Shown here piece by piece: positions 1 through 11,259 of a DNA stretch of 64,000 nt. The notes under the pieces were generated by a model, which was given only the letters and a program-made list of their open reading frames with translations, made no database searches and was not told where the DNA came from. The DNA comes from Lycium barbarum (Eukaryota; Streptophyta; Magnoliopsida; Solanales; Solanaceae). Position 1 is the stretch's first letter; the number at the start of each line of letters is the position of its first letter. Made by a program: the position numbers and the translations under genes. The DNA is taken from NCBI RefSeq assembly GCF_019175385.1, contig NC_083345.1, forward strand, positions 124,809,657 through 124,873,656. The letters are read 5' to 3'.

Positions 1-1552
1 TCATTTTTTATTTCTTTACAACACATTACATTTTCAAGTATCAATCATATTTTATTTACATTTTTTTATGGTATATTAATACTCGTATTTTTTATATGTA
101 TATTAGTTATATTTTAATACAGTTCGTTAATACAGAAAAGCCTGGACAGTTTATAACAACACAATTAATTCAAAGATATTTCAAAATTCACCTTGTGTAA
201 ATTACCGAATTATCGCTTAGTGTACAGTTAAAATCTCACTTACCCGTCATATAATTTCTTTTCCCTTTCTTTCTTCTGCGAGGCCCCACACGTTTTCTCC
301 TTTTTAACTTTTCTCCTATTTTTCCCCCTCATTTTTGTTTCTCCAGATTTTTTATTCCTTTCCTCTTTTCTCTGCAGGCCCCATATGTCTCCTACCCTTT
401 TTGACTATTTCTCCCCATCTTTGCCCTCAAATTCTCTCCCCTCATTATTACACACGCACACACTTACAGATTTCATTTTTTTTTCCCCTTTAAACCCAAA
501 CACTTTTTCTCCTCTCACTCCTCCACAAACCGCCGCCGCCCATCACCACGCCGGAGCTCCGAGCTCCGGCGAACCCCAACTTCACCTCCAACCATAGCCA
601 TAAACCACCAGCAGCCCATTCCTCCCTTTCCCCTTTCCCATCACTGCTCCGACGAGCTAAGACCAACCACAACGACACCAACCACCCCACCGTCTTCCTC
701 CTCTTTCCCCCTTTTTCTCCTTCACGCCGGAACTGCCATCATCTCCGACAACCCTTCTGTTTTATCGTGGTCCCACAGATCTGTTCATCATTGAGGTGTT
801 GCGCTGGTGGTTGTCACCATTAAAGAAACGCGTTGAACGTAAAAATAAACTCCGGCAAACTGCGCCGGAAAAGAAATGATCAATAAACCCCGACAGCCCC
901 TGTTCTTATATTTTTTGTGCATCTGCTCTATTTTTGGTTGTTGATTAGTTTGATTGTTGCTACCCATTTCGGAGAAGCCCCATGTTGCTCTCATTTTTTC
1001 CGATGACCTCGTGGTCCCCTCCGGCGTTTGTTCGCCGCTCTAATAACGATATTATCTCTGTTTTTCCAGAGATCTTGCTCCATATTTTTTGGACGATTGT
1101 TTTTTTTTTTTCTTTTTTCCAGTGACTTTCACTATCATTTGGTTACTACCCCATCATTACTACTACTGTTACTGTCTTTTTACTATTGCTCACTTGTTGC
1201 TTTTTTTTCATATTAACTCTTACGTTATTTTCGCTAAATAAAGATTGGATTTTTGGCCAGAGAATATTTTTTTGGAGGCCATCGGTACTTTTACCCTTTT
1301 TATTGCATTTATTTAAATTTATTTGGGCGAATACTAAACCCAATTGGCCGATGAAGAAATTTCCGTCGATTTCCAAGGCCTTCCATGTACAAAGACGGGT
1401 TTTTTTATTTTAAGTTTATTCATTATTTCTTTAATTCATCCAAGAGTTATTTATTTTCTTACTAACATTTTTATTAAGTCTCACGCAGGTATCCGAAGTT
1501 ACTTTTTGAAGATGACACTCAAAAGAAGTTCAAATAGCTTCTTAAATTCTCT

Positions 1553-1589
<37 letters not shown>

Positions 1590-2374
1590 CATTATTAAAT
1601 TATACAAGCATAAAATATAGTGAAACTTTAATTTTTAGGGTGCAATTTGATGGTATTTATTTATGATCTGCTTAGGTGATTTAAATTTTATGTGTTTTAG
1701 AAAAATCAATATTAGGCAGTTATTATTTTCGTAGCTAATATTCTTATAGTTATCATGTTTCGCTAGAGTTTTAATTTAATAGCTTAGCACACTTAAGTAA
1801 ATAAATAGGGTGATTTGCCTCAATATTTAGGCTTTAGAATGTACTCTCATAATTAATTGATTAGGCGTACATACTTAGCTAGTTAAATTAGTTAACTCAC
1901 CTTGAGTGCAAAATAATTTCATGTCCATTCCTTATACCCTTTTCACATACCCAAGCCTTTAAGTTGCACATAACTTTTTTTTTTTAAATAATTATTATAT
2001 CACATATGTATAAAATACGTATTGCACGATTATTTATGTGAATAGTCATATTAGTTATTCTTTAGTCTAAACTCTACTAATTTTTGTAAATAATAATCAA
2101 GCCTTTTTACACATCCCTCGAATAGTTAAATTGGTCCAGCCGGGAACCACATTTGTGGATTCTGAAGGATGCCTAACACCTTCCCTTCGGAATAATTTGA
2201 ACCCTTACCTAGAATCTCACTTATTTTCGTAGACGTGTTAAGCTGCATATATTAATAATTTATAGGTACCCTAGTATACCTTAAATGCTAGGTGGCGACT
2301 CTGTACATAATTAATTATTTCAAAGCTCCATAAGTTGTGCTTTGTTTAGCCTTTGGTAAAAATAGGGTGCAACA
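1..2374 (+). mobile_element. Right-hand part of a long gypsy-type LTR
   Basis: The stretch lacks a plausible gene. Its last 250 bases, from about 2134 (GGTCCAGCCGGGAACCAC) through AGGTGGCGACTCTG near 2290 to the terminus GGGTGCAACA at 2374, resemble what I know as the 3' part of long Solanaceae Ty3/gypsy LTRs. At 2374 it abuts a copia reverse transcriptase reading frame abruptly, so it is an insertion into or truncation of that element. No matching left boundary was found, so the LTR may begin outside the window. Inside are pyrimidine-rich leader-like DNA at 250-760 and a (TA)n run at about 1556-1586. The family assignment is from memory; the junction is seen directly. Confidence 0.45.
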
Positions 2375-2616
2375 GTAACCACATCCATCAGATATATTTC
2401 AAGGTTTTCATGTACAGCTAAATTGATGAGATATTGAAATGTTATGCCATCCATAACGGGTGAATATGTTTCTTCATAGTCGATACCGGGTCTTTGAGAG
2501 AATCCCTGTGCAACAAAGCGTGCCTTGTATCTCACAATATCATTTCTCTCATTCCTTTTTCGCATAAAGACCCATTTGTGGCCAACTGGTTTTACACCAT
2601 TAGGCGTCTGGACTAC
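2375..2616 (-). pseudogene. Copia reverse transcriptase fragment
   Basis: The minus-strand translation contains KARFVAQGFSQRPGIDYEET followed by YSPVMDGITF, the conserved N-terminal part of copia reverse transcriptases. It ends after MDVVT at 2375, where unrelated LTR DNA begins, before the catalytic YVDD box. The last five bases (ACTAC, 2612-2616) are one copy of the target duplication of the solo LTR next door. The frame continues on the far side of that insertion at 3799 with REVFGPV, so this part of the RT was intact when the LTR inserted. Confidence 0.85.
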
Positions 2617-3793
2617 TGATAAGTTGGTATTTTACCAACTTATCTCTTCTTTAATCTTATATTTTTGCTATGTTTGCTTGAGAAAATAGTGCATTTAATA
2701 TCATTTACATCTATTTTACAGGTTTATGTGATTTAGAAGTGATCGGAAGAAACCAAGTGAAAATAAAGTCAAAAAGAGGTCAAATTGGACAAAACTGCAC
2801 AGTTTTGCAAAAAACGGGCAGAACTGCAAAAACGAAAATCTGGGGCATATTTTGTCATTTTTTGGACTTGGAAAAATTGGGAAACATAAAAGGAAGACTA
2901 GGGGGCAAAACATTTTCATCTTTGGCACAACACATAAGTTCTTAGAGGCTAGGGTTCATCACCAACACCTTAGAAGAGAAGATTTGGAGGCACCGAATGA
3001 GAAATTCTTTACCCATTTCTTCTACTCTTGTTTTGTATTGAATATTTATGTGTAGTATTTCGTTTCAATACTTGAACCTTGTTTATGGAAGTATACATTG
3101 TTTAAGTTTGGATTGAATCTCTTGTTTTGCTTATGTGTTGAATGATTTTATTCCTAATGAAGTGGGTTATTGTTTCTTTAATTAATCTCATTTTGAATGA
3201 TTCTTAAGGGAGTAGCTAACCTTAAGACTTGCCCATTTATTTCGATTTAAACTTGGAAGAGGCAAACTCGGGATTGGGAAAGATTAATTAACAAGAATTT
3301 GGGGCGTTAACCCTCATCTAATGGAAATCGACCTAGGGATAGGCGACACCACTTGTAGCCATATTCGGGTGTTCTTAATGCTCCTAATTGATTTAGGGAT
3401 ATTCAATTAGGTAGTCTAGTTAGTCTTCGGAAGAAGCTAATTTAGAGTCATTATCCGAGGCTAAGTAATATAAACTCACCATTATTTGTAAATCATGAAG
3501 TACATTGGATCGTTACTTGAGCGTAGTTTCCCTTGTATCCATGCTTGTGTCCATTGATCATTTTACTTGCTTTCTAGGTTAGTTTACATTTTTGCATTAG
3601 TTATAATTTTCTCTCAAACAAAATCAAAATATTATCTATCGTTTGGCTTTAGCGTAGTTGGTGAAAATTCCTACTTTTCCTAATCGCCTACATATTGTTC
3701 TTTGTGGGATTCGACCCCGACTCATAGTTGGGTAAATATATTTGCATACGACCGTGCCCATTCTAATTAATAGGGTGGATTTGGGCGTTATCA
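2617..3793. mobile_element. Solo LTR, 1,177 bp, with 5-bp target duplication
   Basis: The element starts TGATAAGTTGG and ends GGGCGTTATCA, so its ends are TGATAA/TTATCA inverted repeats with canonical TG...CA. It is flanked by ACTAC on both sides (2612-2616 and 3794-3798), a 5-bp target duplication typical of LTR retrotransposon integration. No internal coding region is present, so it is a solo LTR left after recombination between two LTRs. The surrounding copia RT frame is continuous if the element and one ACTAC are disregarded. The superfamily is not evident from the sequence. Confidence 0.85.
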
Positions 3794-3798
3794 ACTAC

Positions 3799-4575
3799 CG
3801 GTCCAAAAACCTCACGTTTGGCAAGTGAATTCAATTTTGATTGAACTGCCTCTTGTCATTTTGGCCAATCATATCTTCATTGACATTCTTCGATAGATTG
3901 AGTTTCCTGATCCTTAATGTCTTTCATAATATTCAGTGCAACATTATATGCAAAAACATTATCCACCATAATCTTCGATCGATTCAAATCTATCCCATCA
4001 CCAGAAGAACTCAATAATAGTTCTTTACTCACTTGAGTCGGGCTCCCTAATATCTTCAGGAGTATCAAGATTAATCAGATTTTGAATAGCTTCATGATAT
4101 TCTTTCACGGTGTCATTCTGATCATTTTTCGTGTTTCTTTTTCTAGGATTTTTATCCTTAGAACCCAATGGCCTACCACGCTTCAGGCATGTATGAGATT
4201 CAGAGGCTATGACACTAGTAGATTGTCCATTTGAGACATCAATTCGGATAGGCACATTCTCTGCATGGATATATGACTTAGTTATCTTTTTCAAATCAGT
4301 AAATGCATTTGGCATTTGATTTGCTATTTTTTGCAAGTGAATGATCTTCTGGATCTCTTGTTCACATATGGGGGCACGTGGATCAAAATGAGATAGTGAT
4401 GAAACTCTCCACGCAATCTCTCTTTTGATTTCTTTTCTCTCTCTCCTAATTGTGGAAAATTTGTTTCATCAAATCAACAATCTGCAAATCGAGCAGTGAA
4501 TAAATCTCCCGTCAATGGCTCAAGATAGCGAATAATAGAGGGTGATTCAAACCCAACATATATTTCTAACCTTCT
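3799..4575 (-). pseudogene. Copia pol: linker between integrase and reverse transcriptase
   Basis: The minus strand encodes the poorly conserved linker of copia pol, including PNAFTDLKKITKSYIHAEN and CLKRGRPLGSKDKNPRKR, a basic stretch found in this Solanaceae family, then a segment around VVDN/DNVFAYNVALNIMKD leading into the RT. Frame changes near 4050 and an in-frame stop near 4470 show decay. Confidence 0.75.
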
Positions 4576-5805
4576 TTAAGGGCCCATCTTAGTGCGCTGT
4601 GGTGGTGCTACTGGCACATATACAAGACAACCAAAGATTCGGAGATGAGTAATATTTGTTTCATGACCAAATACTAATTGTGACGGGGAGTATTTATTAT
4701 AATGAGTCGGTCTGAGACGAATAAGAGATGTTGCATGTAAGATAGCATGATCCCAGACGGTAGTGGGCAACTGCGTTTTCATAAGTAGTGGTCTTGCTAT
4801 CAATTGTAGTCGTTTAATAAATGACTCAGCAAGGCCATTTTAGGTATGAACATGAGATACAGGATGTTCAACTTTTATCCCAACTGACAAACAATAATCA
4901 TCAAAAGATTGAGACATAAATTCTCCGGCATTATCGAGGCGCATAGCCTTAATAGGATAATCTGAAAACTGTGCCCTTAAGCGTATTATTTGTGCCAATA
5001 ATTTCGCAAACGCCAGGTTGCGAGACGATAGGAGGCACACATGAGACCATCTTGAAGATGCGTCTATTAGGACCATAAAATATCTGAATGACCCACAAGG
5101 TGGATGGATAGGTCCACATATATCCCCATGTATACGCTCTAGAAAGGTAGGGGATTCAATGTCAACTTTCATTAGTGATGGCTTAGCTATCAATTTACCC
5201 TGATAACAAGCGGCACATAAAAATTCACCACTTTCAAGAATCTCCAGGTTCTTAAGTGGATGCCCATTTGAATTTTCAATAATTCGTCTCATCATTATTA
5301 ATCCAGGGTGACCTATTCGGTCATGCCAAAGCACAAAAGTATTTGAATCATTAAAGTTCTGGTTTACGATCGAGTGTGCTTCAATTGTACAAATTTCTGC
5401 ATAATACAGACCAGAAGACAAAGTTGGCAATTTCTCCAAAACATATTTCTGGTCGGAGACATTCTTTGTAATGGCAAAATATTCATCATTTATTTCGTTT
5501 AATGTCTCAACTTGATATCCATTACGGCGGATATCTTTGAAACTTAACAAGTTTCTTGGCGATTTAGAAGAGAATAATGCATCTTTTATAACAAGTTTCA
5601 TCCCCTTAGGCAGAAATACAGTGGCTCTTCCGGAGCCTTCAATCAATTTTGAATTGCCAGAAATTGGATTAATGTTTCCTTTTTTCCTACGCAAGTGAGA
5701 AAAGTATTTCTCATCTTTGAATATGGCATGCGCTGTTCCACTATCAATCACACAAATATCTACATGATTGGTCATTGATCCAAATAAAATTTGAGGAATT
5801 TCCAC
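4576..5805 (-). pseudogene. Copia protease end, pre-integrase and integrase core
   Basis: Translation from 5805 begins shortly before a DSGTA protease motif (CVIDSGTAHAIF). It then has the pre-integrase zinc region (LWHDRIGHPG, about residues 158-167, with CAACYQGK near 198) and the integrase core with HGDICGPI and RLDNAGEF. An in-frame TAA just after PVSHVHT (about 4842) breaks the core; the same frame resumes at 4803 with LIARPLLMKTQLP. The stop corresponds to a CAA-to-TAA change in a position usually glutamine, by my recollection of the family. No product is expected. Confidence 0.88.
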
Positions 5806-5945
5806 ATATTCTTCAAAATAAAAGAATAGACAAAGTAAACATGAAAGTAGATATTATTATTAAACAAAGCATTAGACAAAAATTATTTACATAACTATGG
5901 AAACATAACTATTATAGATAATAGTAACAACATGGATAAAATTAT

Positions 5946-6956
5946 CTAAACTATTATAGATCCATCACCGATCAGATGATCTATTTTTCCTTCAGGGAGT
6001 TCAAAGAAATCTGCCACATCTAGATGCATGGGCTCAACATTATCTTCAGAAATAAAATTTACTTCGGCATTCTTTTCTGTCTTTTTGAGGAAGGCTTGAT
6101 AAAGCTCAACTAGATGCTTTGGCGTACGATAGGTACGTGACCAGTGCCCCATTCCTTCACATCGGTAGCATTTATTTTATGAATCTTTCTTTTGCACAGC
6201 TTCATGCTTTTCATCCTTCCTTTTACACTGCTGATGGCGAAGGATATTACTTGGTGCAACTCGAGAATCATGATTAAAATTTCTTCCTCGACCACGGCTA
6301 TGACCACGACTGGGGCCACGACCTCTTTCACGCCGAGAATGGCGAAAATTTGCCTCATTTACTTCAGGGAATAGGGCAGTACCAGTAGGTCGGCTTTCAT
6401 GATTTTTTATTAATAATTCATTATGTTGTTCAGCCACTAGAAGATGTGAGATTAGTTCAGAATATTTCTTGAACTTCATCTCTCGGTATTGCTGCTGCAG
6501 GAACATACTCGAGGCAGGAAAAGTGGAGAATGTTTTCTCCAGCATATCACGATCAGTGATATTTTCACCTCATAATTTCAACTAAGAAATAATTTTAAAC
6601 ATGAGAGAATTATATGCCCAAATATATTTAAAATCTTGTAGTCTCAGATGGATCCAATCAAAACGTGCTTGTGGAAGCACAACCATTTTCAGGTGGTCAT
6701 ATTTATCCTTTAAATTATTCCACAACATAAGAGGATCTTTAACAGTGAGATATTCTATTTTCAAGCTCTCATCAAGGTGATGGCGAAGGAATATCATTGC
6801 CTTGGCACGGTCTTGATTCAATGCCTGATTTTAATCTTTGATGGTGTCTGCCAGACCCATCGCATCAAGATGAATTTCGGCATCAAGAATCTAAGACAGG
6901 TAGCTTTTGCCAGATATATCTAAGGCAACAAATTCACGTTTAGAAATATTTGTCAT
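5946..6956 (-). pseudogene. Copia gag (UBN2 type) with CCHC knuckle, frame-broken
   Basis: A start codon at 6956-6954 gives MTNISKREFVALDISGKSY, the usual N-terminus of copia gag. It continues through FLRHHLDESLKIEYL, YREMKFKKYSELISHL and an Arg/Gly-rich segment to a CCHC knuckle remnant (GHWSRTYR, whose last cysteine is replaced by Tyr). The segment ends with DVADFFELPEGKIDHLIGDG. At least two frame changes (near 6560 and 6170) and stops divide it, so it is non-functional. Confidence 0.85.
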
Positions 6957-7035
6957 TAATTAATAAAAGGAAAGTCAATACCTTCAGGGCTTTCAAAGTA
7001 TTTGCTCGAGATGGCAAAGACTCGTGCTGATAACG

Positions 7036-7234
7036 TGTTATAAAACTAAATAATTGCAAAGAAGAAAAGCTTTAGAGAAATGGGGGAAACTTTATATTTC
7101 ACTTCTTGTTTTTTGGTGTCTCTAATACAAGAAAACACACTCCTATTTATAGGAGGAAATAAGTGAACTTGGTGGCCACACATACTTGGTGCCCAAGTAT
7201 TTGGTGGGCATCCAACTACATCCAACTTACAACA
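7036..7234 (-). repeat. 5' LTR of the copia element (199 bp)
   Basis: On the minus strand the LTR begins TGTTGTAAGTTGG and ends TTTTATAACA, giving imperfect terminal repeats TGTTGTAA/TTATAACA. It holds a TATA-like CTATAAATAGGAG. Directly downstream (7035-7022) comes CGTTATCAGCACG, the position of the primer-binding site. The facing LTR is missing from the window, so the boundary rests on the termini only. Confidence 0.7.
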
Positions 7235-7294
7235 TTTGTTTCTTTTTTCTTTTTTTAATTTATGTTAGATTGGTATTTATGTTTTTGATGAATT

Positions 7295-7836
7295 CAGGGT
7301 TGGCCCAAGGCCAAAGCCACTAAGGCAATGGCTTTGCGCCCCCAAATTTTTGAGGCCCCGTTTTTTATTAAGTTTTATGCTAATTTGTTTTAAAAATAAT
7401 TGTCACTTATGGGACTTTATGTAGCTTCTAACTATGTAAATCATTTTAAAAAAAAATTAAAGATTGCATGTCTGAATTCACGATAAAATAAAGAAGTTGG
7501 ACTTTTGAAATCTAAACTGTGTCACATAAATTGAGACAGAGGGAGTGCACAATATTTATAAAAGAAAAAAGGAGTAGAAATGTTTTTAGTTGTGTGGTTG
7601 ATTAGCTATATTGTCAGTTGATTTTTTTTTTGAATTAATTGACTTGAAAAAATTGTTAACAAGTTTGCATTGACGATTATAAAACTGTAATTAATGAATT
7701 CACATCTAAAAAAAAACTAGAAAACTAGACTTTAAATAAAAAATATATGTCGATCTTTCTCTTTAAAAATAAAATAAAATTAGGGCCCCTCTCTGAAGTT
7801 TGGCTTTAGGCCCCCAATCTTGTTGAGACGGCCCTG
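7295..7836. mobile_element. Non-autonomous DNA transposon, 542 bp, 5-bp duplication
   Basis: It starts CAGGGTTGGCCCAAGGCC and ends GACGGCCCTG, an inverted-repeat pair related to hAT-type elements beginning CAGGGCCGGCCC. GAATT flanks both ends (7290-7294, 7837-7841). The interior is AT-rich and contains no coding frame; a Stowaway-like end (ACATAAATTGAGACAGAGGG, about 7524-7543) lies inside. hAT elements normally make 8-bp duplications, so the superfamily is tentative. Confidence 0.6.
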
Positions 7837-7841
7837 GAATT

Positions 7842-7871
7842 CAGCTTCTTCTTCTTCTTCTTCTTCTTCTT

Positions 7872-7905
<34 letters not shown>

Positions 7906-7941
7906 ATGTTAGATTGGTATTTATGTGTTGATGAATTCAGC
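7842..7941. repeat. (CTT)n/(A)n microsatellite and a local 40-bp direct repeat
   Basis: A (TTC)n run (about 7845-7872) passes into a run of about 30 A (7873-7902). It is followed by a near-exact copy (7903-7941) of the segment left of the neighbouring transposon (7257-7297), containing ATGTTAGATTGGTATTTATG. Confidence 0.75.
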
Positions 7942-8328
7942 TTGAAGCTTTAATTTAGGAAATTCAAAGTTCTAATGTTTTGGGGTTTTTTTTTTTTTAA
8001 TGTAATTATCAAGTTCACTTCTAATATAAAAACAAGATTTTGCTGCATCTGAATTCTGGATTAAAATTTTCAAGAATTAAATGGGGAAATATATATTTTT
8101 TGGCCTATTAAGTTGATTTTAGCTTTTTCTATCTGGATACGCATTATAGATTCAAATTACATTTTCTAATTGGTTGTTCTCAAAATGTTAATTTTGTTTA
8201 GCTTTAAAAGGGATTTTAATTTTGTTTTTGCTTTTTTGAAAATTCAAATATTTATACCTGCATGTCGTAGGGCCTCATGGCGAAGATAAAACCACAAGCT
8301 CTATTGCTGCAAAGAACAAAGAAGTTAT
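7942..8328. other. AT-rich intergenic DNA
   Basis: I see no gene, RNA or bounded repeat here. Reading frames are short and AT-biased. Confidence 0.6.
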
Positions 8329-9453
8329 AGTCATAAATAGCCCCCTAAACTTGTCCACAGATTCCTCATGGCAATCTAAACTGACACTTGTACCTATTGA
8401 ACACCTAAACCACTTCGAATTTGTGCCACATAAATACTTTTTGCTGATGTGGCAAAAAAAGTGAAGCACACTTTCCTTGAGCGCGTTAACTACTCTTAAA
8501 TATTAATTTATTTATTTATGGTTAAAAACTTACCTCTTTTAAAAAATATGACTTTAATTAAATTAAAAATAAAATAAAAATTGGCCCCTACATTTAACTC
8601 TTGCGCCAGTCATAGTCACCTCCCCCCCCCCCCCCCCCCACCTTTTCTCTTCTCCACTTCGTCTTCTTCAGCAATTTTTTTTTGTTCTTTTGTTTTTGTG
8701 TCTTTTGATTCTTTAAATAAAAATAATTTGTGAATTAGATGTTTCTTTTGATCACCATTTTCTTTATCTTTTCTAAATCTGAAAAGCACCATCACCATCT
8801 TGTTCACCGGAAAAATGCTCACCACTACTACCACTCTCTTTTTTATTAAGTGTGCATTCTTACCTTTCATTGATTAACTTATATTTAGCAAGAACTTTAA
8901 AGATTGCAGGGCCATAATTTTAGTAGTGGTTCGGCGGTGGCCGCCGGTGGATTTCGATAGTGAAAAAAGAAAAGAGGGATCCTAAGGAGAGGGGAAAGAA
9001 AGGGATAAGAAAAGAGGGGTGGGTCTTAGAAAGGCGTTGCTGGACTTAAATGAGGGAAGAAAAGGGGAATAATTGTTGGCGGGGTGGGGGATGGCTGCTG
9101 GGGGTGGGGGAACGGCGGAAGGTGGTGGTGGATTGGTGAGGAAGAAGAATAAAGGGGGTGATTGTTTGGGTTGGGGTGTGGGTCTATTCCTTTCTTTTTT
9201 TAACTATTTTTTTTTAATTAGTTAACATTTTCTAATAATTATTTTGAGGCCAAATGCAATGTGTCATAATTTAATTTGTCAAATTTGTCACATCATACGC
9301 GAGTGAACTACACACACTCATATTTTTCATTGATTGTTAAAAATGTGTCTAAGTGGTATAAATTCGGAGTAGTTTAGGTGTTCAATAGGTATAAGCGTCA
9401 GTTTAGGTGGCCATGAGGAATCTGTAGACAAGTTTAGGGGGCCTCTTATGACT
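8329..9453. mobile_element. Inverted-repeat transposon without transposase, about 1.1 kb
   Basis: The first about 105 bases (AGTCATAAATAGCCCCCTAA onward) are repeated inverted at 9345-9453 (ending GGGGGCCTCTTATGACT) with few mismatches. Long terminal inverted repeats and lack of a gene suggest a Mutator-like or related non-autonomous element. A clear target duplication was not found. Inside are a poly-C run (about 8621-8639) and a G-rich stretch (8925-9180) that generate spurious reading frames. Confidence 0.65.
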
Positions 9454-9735
9454 TTGGCCTTTGATGTTTTTTAATTGGGTTAAATGGGTATAAGATATGG
9501 GTGGGTTGATTTAATGGGTTTGAGTTGAGTTCAATGTATTGAATGAGTTAAATAATTTTTATTAAAAAATAGAATATCACGTGACATAGCATGCCAACTA
9601 AGAGAATGAGGGGTTTGTGTTTTGAGTATATTATGAGGAAAATAATGATAGTTGAGTGATGTTCTAGTCCTTAAAAAACATAAATGATATTAGAAGACAA
9701 TTCTCAATACATGGGTGACCTTTCAGTGAATTTAC

Positions 9736-10026
9736 TTGGGCAATTTCCAGGGTTGCCCTTTGCTGGGGGTTCGAACCCCCGCTCAGTCAAAAATTTTAAA
9801 AAAATTCGCAAGGTAGATTTAGATTCTCAAGGCTGAAATTTCATGGATAGAATTTGCAAAATTCTGCCTTGCGAATCCAAACATCTGCCTTGCTATTTTG
9901 TTTTTAATTGAACCGAAGTTTGAATCCACAACTTCAGGGTATTACGCGAAGGGCAAAACTTAAAGACCACCAATTTGAAGGACAAAAATTAAAGACCACC
10001 CCAAATGAAGGATATTCCGCGCAAAA
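9736..10026. mobile_element. Inverted-repeat element, family R, copy A
   Basis: This member of a family repeated here has a right end AAAGACCACC..., then ATTCCGCGCAAA, matching the other copies. The left end (GGGCAATTTCCAGGGTTGCC) is degraded and lacks the GGTGGTCTTTAA boxes. It carries the family's central GGTTCGAACCCCCGCTC and GCAAGG/CCTTGC inverted motifs. Confidence 0.55.
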
Positions 10027-10049
10027 AAAGAATTTACTCCATCATCATT

Positions 10050-10362
10050 AACTGGGCAATTTGCAGGATTGTCACTGGAGGTGGTCTTTAATTTTTGTCC
10101 CTCAAAATGGTGGTCTTTAAAGTTTGCCCTTCAAGCAGAATTTACATGGCATAGGCAGAATTTCTGCCCATGCAAATTCTGCCTGAAGGATTTGCATGGG
10201 TAGAAATTTTGCCTGTGCGAATTTTTATTTCTTTTTTTACTGAGTTGGAGTTCGAACCCACAACCTCGGGGTGTTAGGCGAGGGGTAAAATTTAAAGACC
10301 ACCAATTTGACGGACAAAAATTAAAGACCATCCCAAGTGAACGACAATCCGCGCAAAAACAA
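10050..10362. mobile_element. Inverted-repeat element, family R, copy B
   Basis: The left end (GGATTGTC...GGTGGTCTTTAATTTTTGTC, with a second GGTGGTCTTTAAAG box) is mirrored at the right end by TTAAAGACCACCAATTTG, GACAAAAATTAAAGACC and GACAATCCGCGC. The centre holds repeated short palindromic words around GCAGAATTT/AAATTCTGC. No coding capacity. Confidence 0.65.
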
Positions 10363-10495
10363 AGTCATTAATTTGAGCAAATCGTCAAGTTAATATTTGG
10401 GCCTTTGGCGAATAGACAAAAGTGTAAAGAAATTTGTGCCTATATAGTGACTGACCCATGAAACTTTTGACTTTAGATGGCCTAAGATTCAATAA

Positions 10496-11012
10496 GGACA
10501 ATTTGCACGATTGTCCTTCTCCGGGGACTAGTCTTTAATTTTTATCCCTCAATTTGCTGGTCTTTAATTTATTTCTTTTGCCTAAAATATTCCGAAGTTT
10601 TGGGTTCAAATCTTGTCTTAGTCATAAAATTTTTTTAAAAAAATCGCAAGGCAAGGCTTCGCGAAAAGTCTGTCTTATGTGGCAGACTTTGCCTTAAGGC
10701 ATAACTAAAACTCTGCCGGATACGGCAGATTTTGCCTTATAAGGCAGACTTTTAGTTATGCCTTAAGGCAACGTCTACAGACTTTAGTTATGCCTTAAGG
10801 CAAATTTTGCCGCATAAGGCATACTTTTTGCAAAGCCCTGCCTATAGATTTTTTTTATTTTTTTTATTTTTTTTACTGAGCGAAGGTTCCAACCCAGAAC
10901 CTCGGGGCATTTTCGATCACTTTTTTAAGGAAGGCCAAAAATTAAATACCAGCAATTTGAGGGACAAAAATTAAAGACCAGTGCCTTTGCAGAGCAATCC
11001 GTGCAAAAAATT
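10496..11012. mobile_element. Inverted-repeat element, family R, copy C
   Basis: The ends are GACAATTTGCACGATTGTCC and GCAATCCGTGCAAA, each with two subterminal GTCTTTAA/TTAAAGAC boxes facing inward. The middle (about 10640-10850) is a series of interlocking palindromes built from GGCATAA, TTATGCC and GCAGACTTT. No reading frame. Confidence 0.65.
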
Positions 11013-11259
11013 GGTTCAATAATTGGGCTGCTGATGAGTGGGCTTTAGCTAATTGGGCCAAAATTTCAGACAGAATGACTAAGAAGAACTAGGAGGAGGT
11101 AGAAAAGATGAAGATGAAGAGGAGAGGGAAGTAAAAAAGTGTCAAATTTGACTAAACTGTAAATTATTTTTAAAAAAACTGACTAAAATTTAAAGAGCCA
11201 TATCTAAAAGAGATTATCTGGTGCTACTTTGGGTTTCTATTCACATTTCGTTTGAAGAA

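Larger units (their letters stand above)
2375..7234 (-). mobile_element. Ty1/copia retrotransposon, decayed and 3'-truncated
   Basis: Read on the minus strand the order is LTR (7234-7036), gag (from 6956), protease plus pre-integrase and integrase (5805 to about 4576), linker and the start of the reverse transcriptase, which stops at 2375. The gag-protease-integrase-RT order defines Ty1/copia. The frame is broken by stop codons and indels, so it is a dead copy. A solo LTR of another element sits at 2617-3793. RNase H, the rest of the RT and the 3' LTR are absent from the window. Confidence 0.9.

Noticed and set aside
385..597. Plus-strand ORF of 70 codons rich in Ser/Pro/His
   Set aside because: It lies in pyrimidine-rich LTR-like DNA, has no domain, and its composition follows the base bias.
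8616..8870. Minus-strand ORF ending in poly-Gly
   Set aside because: Created by a poly-C run within a transposon; no recognisable protein features.
9760..9785. GGGTTCGAACCCCCGCTC, tRNA B-box-like
   Set aside because: No A box, acceptor stem or clover-leaf around it, and the motif is part of repeat family R.
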